Below, piece by piece: positions 9,120 to 17,321 of a stretch of 64,000 nt of DNA. The stretch is taken from assembly GCA_009695195.1 (NCBI GenBank), contig SIBJ01000010.1, positions 1 to 64,000 of the forward strand, written 5' to 3'. The translations under genes and the position numbers were made by a program. This stretch comes from Pedosphaera sp. (lineage in GTDB: Bacteria; Verrucomicrobiota; Verrucomicrobiia; Limisphaerales; JADLHS01). Position 1 is the first letter of the stretch, and each line of letters opens with the position of its first letter. The notes below the pieces were generated by a model, which worked only from the letters and a program-made list of their open reading frames with translations, had not been told where the DNA came from and ran no database searches.

Positions 9120-10007
9120 TCAAAATACTTTCATCGTCTCCAGCACCGCCTTGATGCGCGGGACTTCGTGCGTACGGAACAAATCCGTTTTGCCCAGCGC
9201 GGCGAGCACGGCGAAGAACGGTTCGGCGCAACGCACTTCCTCGCCGAAATACTCGAACGCGTGCGGCAACGCGTGGCAGATGGGAAAGCCGAGCGTCCGC
9301 AGCCGGAACGTGTTCAAGAAGATGTTTATCTGATGCCGCACGCGCACCGCGCTGTCTTGCAAGTCGCGGTAGTAGAAACCAAGACCGGGATCGAGGATGA
9401 TTTTCTCCACGCCGTCGCGCTGCGCGATCTCGATCTGGCGCGAAAAATATTCCCGCATCAATTCAATCGGATCGGCGCTGAGATCAAAGTCCGCCACCTC
9501 GCGGACGTTTTTCCCCTGAACGTAGCAGATGATCACCGCGGCATCGTGCGCCGCTACCAGGCGGAATAATTCGTCGCTGCGATCCACGCCGGTGAGATTC
9601 AAAATGTTTGCGCCGGCTTCCAGACACGCGCGGGTCACGGACGGTTGATAGGTTTCCACCGACACCAGCACGCCGGCTTCGCGCAACGACTTGATCGCCG
9701 GCAGCAGCTTGCTGCTTTGGCCCGCGTCATCCACGCGCGCGGCGTGCGCGAGCGTGGATTCCGCGCCCACGTCCACGATGTCCGCACCCTGCGCCCGCAA
9801 AACTTTTCCGCGTTCAATCGCTGATTCCGTCGTGAGGCAGACACTCTCGCGATACCACGAATCGGGCGAGAGGTTGATGACGCCCATGATCGCGGGCCGC
9901 GCGTTGAAGGGGAAGGGTCTGCCGCCGATGGAGAATTCCTTCACCCGCGCCGAGGCCGCGGCGCGATTGTTTTCCAGCAATCCGGAAAGTTGTTCAAGGG
10001 TGAGCAC
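9120..10007 (-). CDS. dihydropteroate synthase-like pterin-binding protein
   Basis: The 295-residue TIM-barrel protein has the order of DHPS motifs in altered form: MGVINLSPDSW (usually followed by FSDGG, absent here), GADIVDVGAEST, VSVETYQPSVTRACLEAGANILN, IILDPGLGF, and a C-terminal FRTHEVPRIKAV. The SRKS loop that contacts pterin in true DHPS is replaced by CHALPHAFE. It is therefore either a divergent folate enzyme or a pterin-dependent methyltransferase-like relative. The gene is monocistronic and ends close to the EgtD-like gene. Confidence 0.75.
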   Translation of the reverse strand: MLTLEQLSGLLENNRAAASARVKEFSIGGRPFPFNARPAIMGVINLSPDSWYRESVCLTTESAIERGKVLRAQGADIVDVGAESTLAHAARVDDAGQSSKLLPAIKSLREAGVLVSVETYQPSVTRACLEAGANILNLTGVDRSDELFRLVAAHDAAVIICYVQGKNVREVADFDLSADPIELMREYFSRQIEIAQRDGVEKIILDPGLGFYYRDLQDSAVRVRHQINIFLNTFRLRTLGFPICHALPHAFEYFGEEVRCAEPFFAVLAALGKTDLFRTHEVPRIKAVLETMKVF

Positions 10008-10089
10008 GCGGAGGCAATCGTAAACTCCGCGCCGGGCGCGAGCACGCGAAAACTTTCGGTGTCAAAAATCCAAAATCGTAAATCAGAAG

Positions 10090-10166
10090 TGGCGCGCCCG
10101 GCGCGATTCGAACGCACGACCGCCTGCTTAGAAGGCAGATGCTCTATCCAACTGAGCTACGGGCGC
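10090..10166 (-). tRNA. tRNA-Arg (anticodon TCT)
   Basis: Read on the minus strand, the 77-base cloverleaf has a perfect acceptor stem (GCGCCCG with CGGGCGC), the D-loop TAGCTCAGTTGGATAGAGC, an anticodon stem CTGCC-TTCTAAG-type loop giving anticodon TCT, and a T-arm containing GTTCGAATC. The CCA end is encoded. It resembles bacterial tRNA-Arg(TCT), which decodes AGA. Confidence 0.97.
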
Positions 10167-10209
10167 CACCACGCCGACAGTAACGGCGCGCCTTCGCCGG
10201 CGCAACAGT

Positions 10210-10253
10210 GTTTGGAGTTCCGTCCCGCTTCTTTGCGGGACGGAACTCCAAAC
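10210..10253. repeat. perfect 19-bp inverted repeat, 6-base loop
   Basis: GTTTGGAGTTCCGTCCCGC at 10210-10228 is followed by TTCTTT and its exact complement at 10235-10253. The hairpin sits between the tRNA gene and the acyltransferase gene. It has no T-run, so it is more like the palindromic repeats elsewhere in the window than a standard terminator. Confidence 0.85.
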
Positions 10254-10318
10254 GACGCGCCCGCGCCGAAAAAACAGTTCCTTTCCACCGAGGCGGTTGC
10301 TTACTCTCGCGCCGGAGC

Positions 10319-11539
10319 ATGAGCGCCACCGCCTCACCCCCCGCCGCCGCGAACCGCCTCATGTCCCTCGACGTGTTTCGCGGTGTGACCATCGCCGCGA
10401 TGATGCTCGTCAACAATCCCGGCACGTGGTCGCACATCTACGCGCCACTGGAACATGCTCCCTGGCATGGTTGGACGTTCACCGACACCATCTTTCCGTT
10501 TTTCATTTGGATCGTGGGCGTGGCGATTCCGTTGTCCACCTCGCGCCGGCTGGAGGCGGGGCAAAGCCGCGCGGAACTGTTCCGCCACGCGTTGCGGCGC
10601 GCCGCCATCATCTTTGCGCTCGGTTTTTTTCTGAACTCGTTCACGTTTTTCATTGATGGTTCGATGGCAAAGTTCGGGTTCGGCGAATGGCTGCATCAAT
10701 ACCTCACCAACGTCCGCGTCCCAGGTGTGTTGCAACGCATCGCGATTTGTTATCTCATCGCCACGCTGATTTTTCTGCGCGCGAACATTCGCGGGCAGAT
10801 TTTTTGGACCGCGGGAATCCTCGTCGGCTACTGGCTGTTGATGGCGTTCGCGCCGTTCCCCGTGAACGGCCACGGTGAAACGCGCTGGATTTCCGGCGTG
10901 CTGGAAAAGGGAGACAACTTTTCCGCCTACGTGGACAACCTCGTGCTCAACGGCCCCACAATCGGCATCCACGTTTTCAAAGCCGGGAAAACCTGGGATC
11001 CGGAAGGCACGATCAGCACGCTGCCGGCGATCGCCACCTGCCTCTTCGGCATCCTCACCGGCCACTTGCTCCGCGCGCGCCGCAGCGACGCGGAAAAAAC
11101 GGCGTGGCTCATGGTCAGCGGCGCGTTGTTGATGTGGCTGGGCCTCCTGATGGACCTCGCTCTGCCGATCAACAAGGCGCTTTGGACCAGTTCCTACGCG
11201 GTGTTCATGGCCGGGCTGGCGATGGTTTGTTTCGGCGTTTACTACTGGTTCGTGGATGTGAAGGTCTGTCGCACGCTGGTCAAACCGTTCGCCGTTTACG
11301 GCATGAACGCCATCACCGTCTTCGTGCTGTCCGGCGTGATTGGCCGGATCATGCTCACGGCCAAAGTGCCGACCGGCCCGGACACTTCGCTCAATTTGCA
11401 GGCGTGGCTGTTTCAAAAATTCTTCGCGCCGCTCGCCAGCCCCATCAACGCCTCGCTGCTCTGGGCGATTGTTTATGTGTTCCTGCTCTATCTCGTCGCG
11501 TGGGTCATGTATCGAAAGAAGTGGTTTGTGAAGTTTTGA
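10319..11539 (+). CDS. NagX/HGSNAT-like membrane acyltransferase (DUF1624/DUF5009 type)
   Basis: The ATG at 10319 has GGAG just upstream and gives 406 residues. The first motif, RLMSLDVFRGVTIAAMMLVNNPG, is split here as RLMSLDVFRGVTIA then AMMLVNNPG and marks this family, followed by WTFTDTIFPFFIWIVGVAIPLS and RVPGVLQRIAICYL. About ten hydrophobic helices follow. Relatives include heparan-alpha-glucosaminide N-acetyltransferase and bacterial NagX, which acetylate amino sugars across the membrane. The bacterial substrate is unknown. The DUF192 gene follows after 19 bases and is probably in the same transcript. Confidence 0.88.
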   Translation: MSATASPPAAANRLMSLDVFRGVTIAAMMLVNNPGTWSHIYAPLEHAPWHGWTFTDTIFPFFIWIVGVAIPLSTSRRLEAGQSRAELFRHALRRAAIIFALGFFLNSFTFFIDGSMAKFGFGEWLHQYLTNVRVPGVLQRIAICYLIATLIFLRANIRGQIFWTAGILVGYWLLMAFAPFPVNGHGETRWISGVLEKGDNFSAYVDNLVLNGPTIGIHVFKAGKTWDPEGTISTLPAIATCLFGILTGHLLRARRSDAEKTAWLMVSGALLMWLGLLMDLALPINKALWTSSYAVFMAGLAMVCFGVYYWFVDVKVCRTLVKPFAVYGMNAITVFVLSGVIGRIMLTAKVPTGPDTSLNLQAWLFQKFFAPLASPINASLLWAIVYVFLLYLVAWVMYRKKWFVKF

Positions 11540-11558
11540 TTTCGCACAATTCCAGCGC

Positions 11559-12128
11559 ATGAAACTTTCGGTGAAAACTGGCGGCGTGCTGCTCGCGCTC
11601 GTGGCGTTCACGGGTTGCAACGGTTGCAACAAAACCAACCCGGCCAACAGCCTGCGCAACACCGGCCCAACGAACAACAACGTGAGCGCACAACCCTCCC
11701 TCGACGACCTGCTCCCAAAAAAGGCGCAGCCGAAACTCCAAACGCTGAAGGTCTGGGTCGGCGCGGAGGAATTGGTGACCGAGCTGGCGCTCAACCGAGA
11801 GCAACAGATGACCGGCATGATGTGGCGCACCAACATGCCCGAGAACACCGCGATGATCTTCGTTCATCCCGCACCGCGCCAGGCCGCCTACTGGATGAAG
11901 AACTGTTACGTCCCGCTCTCCATCGCTTACATTGACACCGACGGCGTCATCCTTGAAATCCGCGACCTGCAACCGCACGACACGAACTCGGTGGTCTCGG
12001 CGTCGGAAAAGATCCGGTTCGCGCTGGAAACGCCGCAAGGCTGGTTTCTCCGCCACAACGTCAGCACCGGCGCCGTGGTGCGGACGGAACGCGGTTCGTT
12101 GCCGGAAACTTTTTTGCGGCGCAACTGA
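11559..12128 (+). CDS. DUF192 lipoprotein
   Basis: The 189-residue protein begins with a lipoprotein signal peptide ending in a lipobox (LVAFTGC, Cys20). A flexible Asn/Thr-rich linker leads to a DUF192 domain (about residues 65-185), recognised by VTELALNREQQMTGMMWRTNMPENTAMIF read as two parts (ELALNREQQMTGMMWR and MPENTAMIFVH), then WMKNCYVPLSIAYID and GVILEI. DUF192 proteins are small periplasmic or extracytoplasmic proteins of unknown function. It closely follows the membrane acyltransferase gene. Confidence 0.9.
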   Translation: MKLSVKTGGVLLALVAFTGCNGCNKTNPANSLRNTGPTNNNVSAQPSLDDLLPKKAQPKLQTLKVWVGAEELVTELALNREQQMTGMMWRTNMPENTAMIFVHPAPRQAAYWMKNCYVPLSIAYIDTDGVILEIRDLQPHDTNSVVSASEKIRFALETPQGWFLRHNVSTGAVVRTERGSLPETFLRRN

Positions 12129-12129
12129 T

Positions 12130-12258
12130 TCCAACGGGCTGAAAGCCCGGGATGTGAATAGCCCGGGGTCAGGACGCGAGAGCGGACGCAGCCCCAGGTC
12201 TTCGGCCAAAAAGATTCTGCGCCCTGAAAAGGGTGCGACAAGTTTGGTTGGCAGCGCG
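12130..12258. repeat. palindromic repeat block, left flank of the helicase-methyltransferase gene
   Basis: The block contains the short palindromes GGGCTGAAAGCCC and TAGCCCGGGG and ends with GCGCCCTGAAAAGGGTGCGAC. Its reverse complement aligns with 16197-16290 on the other side of the large gene, sharing for example GAATCTTTTTG, CCCGGGCTAT and the CAGCCC palindrome. The two copies are in inverted orientation. Confidence 0.7.
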
Positions 12259-12284
12259 CGGGCGGCGGCGATAGGATTCCGGCC

Positions 12285-15200
12285 ATGAGCCAGACTGGGC
12301 AATCGGCGCGGGCGAAGCAGGCGTTTGTGCCGCTCTCCAAATCTCATCCGCTGCTCGCGGCTCAGTGGCATCCCACCAAAAACGGCAACGTCTCGCCGGA
12401 CGATGTCTGGGCGAACTACAGCAAGAAATTCTGGTGGCGATGTGACAAAGGGCATGAATGGGAAGCCCGCGTTCGCAATCGGGCGGTGAGCGGTTACGGC
12501 TGTCCTTATTGCTCAGGCAGGTTCATTCCTCCGGAAAGGTCGGTTGCAAAACTTCACCCTGAACTTTTGTTGGAGTGGCATCCCGCGAAGAATGGCTCAC
12601 TCAATCCCCAAGCACTCGGGCCGGGCAGTCGAGCGAAGATATGGTGGTTGTGCCGTAAGAACCAAGCCCATGAATGGCGAACCAGCCTTAGCAAAAGAAC
12701 CACAGAAGGGACTGGCTGCCCATTTTGTTCTGGTCGCAAGCGCAGTGAAGGGACTTCGTTCGCAGTCAGATTCTCGAATCTCATGAAGGAGTGGCATCCG
12801 ACGCTCAACGCACACCTTGACGCACGCACGATGATCGCCGAGAGCCGCGAGAAAGTGTGGTGGCAGTGCGCCAAAGATTCGAGCCACGTTTGGCAGACGC
12901 AGGCGCGAAGTCGAATCAGGGGAGACAAGGGCTGCCCGAAGTGCAAGCAAATGCTCGTGCCGAAGCGGACGACTCTCGACGTGTTCTCAGCGAGTTTAGC
13001 GTCCGAGTGGCATCCGACGAAAAACGACCGACTTCTTCCGAAAGACGTGAGCGCCGGAAGCACGACGAAAGTCTGGTGGCGCTGTTCCCGAAATCCGTCG
13101 CATGAATGGGAAGCTGCCGTTGGCGACCGATGCCGGGGCAATGGGTGTCCCTTTTGTGCAGGCCAAAGAGTTGACCTGTCGAACTCGCTTGCAGCAGTCC
13201 GCCCCGAACTTGCCGCGCAGTGGCATCCAACGAAGAACGAGAATTTGACGCCTGAGACAGTCACCGTGGGCAGCGCCAAGGTTGCGTGGTGGCGGTGTCC
13301 CACAAACCCAAAGCACGAATGGCGGACAAAAGTGTTGCATAGAACTCGGCGTATTGGATCAGGCTGTCCGTTTTGTGCGCGAGGTTTTGAGGGTGATGTC
13401 AACTCGCTGGCATCCCGTTTTCCAGTTCTTGCGGCCCAATGGCACAAGACAAAGAACGGTAAGCGCACCCCTGACAACGTAACTCCCGGTTCTGACCTCA
13501 AGGCGTGGTGGCAGTGTGACAAAGACGCGAGTCACGTTTGGGAAGCAAAAATCAAGAATCGCGTGATCCTCAAAAGCGGTTGCCCGATTTGCCGAGTCGG
13601 CTGGACTGTCGCTGGCATCCGGAGCTTCGTGGACTCACTCAAAGCGCATCTCTGCTCGTTCACTCCTGCCGAACTTTACGTTCTGTTTCAACAAAACGGT
13701 TTGCTCAGTGGCGACCGCAAGAGCCAGGCGTTTCTCGATGCGTTGGCGACGGGGCGATTTCCCTTCGAGGAGATCGAGAAGTTTTGCGAAGGACAGAAGT
13801 CGCTGGTGGATTCGTTCCTCGCGGATTCAACGCTCACGCTCGAAGCATTGAGCGAGACGAAGCCGGAGACGACGAAAGAAAATGAGTTGGGCGTCGTCGG
13901 CGAAGCGCAGGAAGAAAGCGTGGAGCTTCCCACGGCGGACACGGCGGACGTGCTCAAGTCGTTGCAGTCGCCGGTGGTCGTCTCCGCCGATCAGGAGGCG
14001 ATTGATTTCCTGGTGGCTTCGGCGTTGGCGAAAATTTGGAAGCACGCTTTCCGCGATGAGACCGTCGCCGTGGCGCAGGCGCGAGATTTCAAGGGCGATG
14101 CTTACGCGGAGCGGGTGCGGACGGAATTCCTCGCGGAGTATGAGCGCGTGAAGTCGCTGGAGATTCCGGCGGGTTATGAGTTCAAGGTTGAGGGCAAGCC
14201 GGCGCTGCCGAATCTCATGCAGCGATTGGTGGCGTCGCGGATTCAGCAGAAGCGGCGCGAGGGAAACTGGTCGGGCACGGGCGCGGGCAAGACACTTTCG
14301 GCGGTGCTGGCAAGTCGCGTGGTCGGCGCGAAGCTCACGGTGATTTGTTGTCCGAACAGCGTGGTTGAGGGTTGGAAGTCGGCGATTTTGAACGCGTTTC
14401 CAGACAGTCTGGTAGCGACGAAGACGTTCGCGCCGGATTGGGCGGCGATTGCAGGCGATGAGACGGGTTTCGGCAAAGCGGGGGCGGCGCATCGTTACGT
14501 TGTCGTGAATTACGAGGCGTTTCAGCAGGAAGATTCGGAGAAGAAGGTGCGGAAGTTCGCGAAGCACGAGGCGGCGGATTTCGTGGTGGTGGATGAGATT
14601 CATTTCACCAAGCAACGGACGGTGGAGAATCTTTCCAAGCGCAAGAAGCTGGTGACGGCGTTGATCAGCCTGGCCGCCGCGAAGAATCCGCAGTTGTGCG
14701 TGCTGGGGATGTCGGCGACGCCGGTGATCAACAATTTGCAGGAGGGCAAGAGTCTGGTGGAGATGGTGTCGGGTCTGGCGCACGACGACCTGAACACGCG
14801 CCCGACGGTGGCGCATTGCATGATGCTGCATCAGCGGTTGGTGACGCTGGGCACGCGGTGGCTGCCGGATTACCAGATCGTGTGCGACGTGCAGACGCCG
14901 GAAGTGGATTGTGGCGAACACTTGGAGGAGATCAAGGCGCTCGGACGAAGCGGCACGCCGCTGGAGTTGGAGCAGATTCTCACGCGCGTCCGGCTGCCGA
15001 TCATCCGGCAGAACATTCGCCCGAAGACGCTGCTCTACACGCACTACATTCAGGACATTGATTCGGCGCTCTACCAGGCTTTGGTCGCAGACGGCTGGCG
15101 CGTCGGCTTTTTCACGGGCGATGACAAGAGCGGGCTGGAAGGATTTCTGCATGGCGACGTGGATGTGTTGATTGGTTCGAGCGCCATCGCGACGGGCGTG

Positions 15201-16193
15201 GACGGACTTCAGGAAGTTTGCCAGCGGCTTGTCATCAATGTGCTGCCGTGGACGAACGCGGAGTTCGAGCAACTCAAGGGGCGCATCTACCGGCAGGGCC
15301 AGCACGCGGACAAGGTCACGGTGATCGTGCCGATCACTTACGCGGACGTGAACGGCCAGCGTTGGTCGTGGTGCGGATCGAAGATGCGGCGGCTGCATTT
15401 CAAGAAGTCCATCGCGGACGCGGCGGTGGACGGCGTCGTGCCGGAGGGTCACTTGCGCACGTCGGCACAGGCGTATCAGGACGTGATGGGCTGGTTGGAT
15501 CGGCTGACGACGGGGCGAGTCGAAGTGATTGAGCGACCGCGAATTGTTGTGCCGTTGCCGCAAGACGACGGCGGCGAAGTCGAGCGGCGCGCCCGGGAGT
15601 ATGGCGACTTCTCGGCTATGAACGGGCTATGGAATCGTAGCCGTAGCGCGACGACACAAACGCGGCTGCAACAGAATCCCGAAGAGTGGGCGCAGTATCA
15701 CACGCTGTATCGCGAGGCGCGGAAGGATTGGTCGGTCGTGCCGTTTGAGGAATTCATCCGCTGGGCGAAGCAGCGAAGCGATTACGTTATCGGCGACTTC
15801 GGATGCGGCGAAGCGAAAGTCGCGGAAGCGCTGGCGGATGCTCACACGGTTCACAGCTTTGATTACGTGGCGGCGAACGATGAAGTGACCGCGTGCGACA
15901 TGACGAAGACACCGCTGGAGGATGCGACGCTCGACGTGGCGTTGTTCTCGCTCTCGCTCATGGGCGCGAACTTCACGGATTACCTGCGCGAGGCGTGGCG
16001 GGTACTCAAGCTTGACGGACAGTTGCATGTCTTCGAGGCGACCTCGCGGTTTGGAAATCGTGATGCGTTTGTGACGGAACTGAAGAAGCTGGGATTCGCG
16101 AATGTCGAGATGCGAGACGCATGGAAGTTCACGCACATTTACGCGTTCAAGTCAGAGCGATTGCCAGCGGCGGATGTTGAAATGAGCTTCTGA
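12285..16193 (+). CDS. zinc-ribbon / SF2 (SNF2-like) helicase / Rrp8-type methyltransferase fusion, 1302 aa
   Basis: The ATG at 12285 has AGGA 8 bases upstream. Residues about 18-435 hold six copies of a 65-70 residue zinc-ribbon of the DUF4379 type: EWHPTKN, then WWxC, HEW and GCPxC in each copy. After a linker with no clear domain (about 440-640) comes an SF2 ATPase: Walker A GTGAGKTL (about 664), DEIH at 770-773, GMSATP (about 806), and a helicase C-terminal part with SSAIATGVDGLQ and QLKGRIYRQGQ (about 996). The end (about 1120-1302) is a SAM methyltransferase closest to eukaryotic Rrp8: DFGCGEAKVAEAL (about 1171), VTACDMTKTPLED, LSLMGANFTDYL and FEATSRFGNRDAF. Rrp8 methylates 25S rRNA adenine; the substrate here is unknown. 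ATP-driven movement on DNA or RNA followed by methylation is inferred. The gene sits between inverted repeat blocks and is followed by dinD, so a role in nucleic-acid defence or damage response is possible but unproven. Confidence 0.9.
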   Translation: MSQTGQSARAKQAFVPLSKSHPLLAAQWHPTKNGNVSPDDVWANYSKKFWWRCDKGHEWEARVRNRAVSGYGCPYCSGRFIPPERSVAKLHPELLLEWHPAKNGSLNPQALGPGSRAKIWWLCRKNQAHEWRTSLSKRTTEGTGCPFCSGRKRSEGTSFAVRFSNLMKEWHPTLNAHLDARTMIAESREKVWWQCAKDSSHVWQTQARSRIRGDKGCPKCKQMLVPKRTTLDVFSASLASEWHPTKNDRLLPKDVSAGSTTKVWWRCSRNPSHEWEAAVGDRCRGNGCPFCAGQRVDLSNSLAAVRPELAAQWHPTKNENLTPETVTVGSAKVAWWRCPTNPKHEWRTKVLHRTRRIGSGCPFCARGFEGDVNSLASRFPVLAAQWHKTKNGKRTPDNVTPGSDLKAWWQCDKDASHVWEAKIKNRVILKSGCPICRVGWTVAGIRSFVDSLKAHLCSFTPAELYVLFQQNGLLSGDRKSQAFLDALATGRFPFEEIEKFCEGQKSLVDSFLADSTLTLEALSETKPETTKENELGVVGEAQEESVELPTADTADVLKSLQSPVVVSADQEAIDFLVASALAKIWKHAFRDETVAVAQARDFKGDAYAERVRTEFLAEYERVKSLEIPAGYEFKVEGKPALPNLMQRLVASRIQQKRREGNWSGTGAGKTLSAVLASRVVGAKLTVICCPNSVVEGWKSAILNAFPDSLVATKTFAPDWAAIAGDETGFGKAGAAHRYVVVNYEAFQQEDSEKKVRKFAKHEAADFVVVDEIHFTKQRTVENLSKRKKLVTALISLAAAKNPQLCVLGMSATPVINNLQEGKSLVEMVSGLAHDDLNTRPTVAHCMMLHQRLVTLGTRWLPDYQIVCDVQTPEVDCGEHLEEIKALGRSGTPLELEQILTRVRLPIIRQNIRPKTLLYTHYIQDIDSALYQALVADGWRVGFFTGDDKSGLEGFLHGDVDVLIGSSAIATGVDGLQEVCQRLVINVLPWTNAEFEQLKGRIYRQGQHADKVTVIVPITYADVNGQRWSWCGSKMRRLHFKKSIADAAVDGVVPEGHLRTSAQAYQDVMGWLDRLTTGRVEVIERPRIVVPLPQDDGGEVERRAREYGDFSAMNGLWNRSRSATTQTRLQQNPEEWAQYHTLYREARKDWSVVPFEEFIRWAKQRSDYVIGDFGCGEAKVAEALADAHTVHSFDYVAANDEVTACDMTKTPLEDATLDVALFSLSLMGANFTDYLREAWRVLKLDGQLHVFEATSRFGNRDAFVTELKKLGFANVEMRDAWKFTHIYAFKSERLPAADVEMSF

Positions 16194-16196
16194 TTG

Positions 16197-16290
16197 TGTC
16201 GCCCTTACAGGGCTTGGAATCTTTTTGCCGATTAACCCGGGGCGTTGCCCCGGGCTATCATCTTTCGGGCGTTCAGCCCTTCCGCCTGCA
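16197..16290. repeat. palindromic repeat block, right flank of the helicase-methyltransferase gene
   Basis: The block starts 4 bases after the stop codon. It contains GCCCTTACAGGGC, CCCGGGGCGTTGCCCCGGG and GGGCGTTCAGCCC. It aligns to the reverse complement of 12130-12258, so the two flank the gene as imperfect inverted repeats. Similar palindromes are common between genes in this kind of genome and do not by themselves prove transposition. Confidence 0.7.
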
Positions 16291-16413
16291 TCCGGTTTCG
16301 GCGCGACGAGTTCAATCAGCGGGCATCCCGCCTGCGTTTAACTTCGGCGCAGTGGAACTTTCAAAAACGGGATTTGGGGTTGCACGGTCAGGAGAGGGTG
16401 TTAGTCTCGAATC

Positions 16414-17250
16414 GTGAGCGGCGAAGCTTCAACCGAGAACCCATTCCATTTGCAGCCGGACAAACCCGGATTTGAGGCGCTTTCCAAGACGAATGGTTTC
16501 CGTTTCTGGTGGGCGTCCGAACTGGCCGTCACGCTGGGCTACGAAAGCTTGAACAGTTTCCGCAAGGCCGTCGAGCGGGCGATGATCGCGCTGACCAGCT
16601 TGAACATTCCGGTGTTCGACAACATCGTTCAGGAGCAACGCGAGGCGGATGGCAAAACGATTGTGGACTACCGCCTTTCTCGTTTCGCGTGTTACCTGGC
16701 AGCGATGAACGGCGATCCCAAGAAGCAACAAGTGGCGCAGGCTCAGGCTTATTTTGTGAAGTGGGCGGAGGCGTGCCGGTTGTATCTCGAACAGGCGGAT
16801 GGCGTGGAGCGCGTGGCGATTCGCGGGGAAATCTCCGAGCACGAACGCACGTTGTCCGGCACGGCCAAGGCGGCGGGTGTGACGGAGTATGGTTTGTTTC
16901 AAAACGCGGGCTATCGCGGTCTTTACAACATGGATTTGTGGCAGGTCCGTCGGCGTAAAGGCGTGCCACAGGGGCGCACACCACTGGACTTCATGGGCAA
17001 GACCGAACTGGCGGCGAATTTGTTTCGCGTGACGCAAACCGAGGAAAAAATCCGCGCGGCGAAAATCCGCGGACAAAAACCTTTGGAACGTACCGCCGAG
17101 GACGTGGGACGTGAAGTTCGTCGCACGATGGTCAAGATCAGCGGCAAACGCCCGGAGGAGTTGCCGCCCGCCGAGGACATCAAGGAAGTTCATAAGAAGC
17201 TGAAGTCCACGCACCGTGAGATTCGGAAATTGGACGGGCCGAAGGCGTAG
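16414..17250 (+). CDS. dinD: DNA damage-inducible protein D (DinD)
   Basis: GTG at 16414 is the only possible start, because an in-frame stop lies 10 bases upstream. The 278-residue protein has an N-terminal BRO-like domain (RFWWASELAVTLGYESLNSF) and follows E. coli DinD to its end: YRLSRFACYLAAMNGDP, QAYFVKWAEACR, ISEHERTLSGTAKAAGV, FQNAGYRGLYN, FMGKTELAANLFRVTQTEEK and VGREVRRTM...RPEELP. E. coli DinD is SOS-induced and inhibits RecA activities after filament formation. I saw no clear LexA-type box upstream. It lies downstream of the helicase-methyltransferase gene, separated by the repeat block, so cotranscription is uncertain. Confidence 0.92.
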   Translation: MSGEASTENPFHLQPDKPGFEALSKTNGFRFWWASELAVTLGYESLNSFRKAVERAMIALTSLNIPVFDNIVQEQREADGKTIVDYRLSRFACYLAAMNGDPKKQQVAQAQAYFVKWAEACRLYLEQADGVERVAIRGEISEHERTLSGTAKAAGVTEYGLFQNAGYRGLYNMDLWQVRRRKGVPQGRTPLDFMGKTELAANLFRVTQTEEKIRAAKIRGQKPLERTAEDVGREVRRTMVKISGKRPEELPPAEDIKEVHKKLKSTHREIRKLDGPKA

Positions 17251-17321
17251 AAAGCACCGTAGGACTTACGGAGCGCGATTTAACGGTTTAACGATTCCAC
17301 GCGGGCCATTATCCTGCGCCC

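Noticed and set aside
13827-15563. 578-codon minus-strand frame opposite the helicase
   Set aside because: It is antisense to the Walker and methyltransferase motifs and has the Arg/His-rich composition of a shadow frame.
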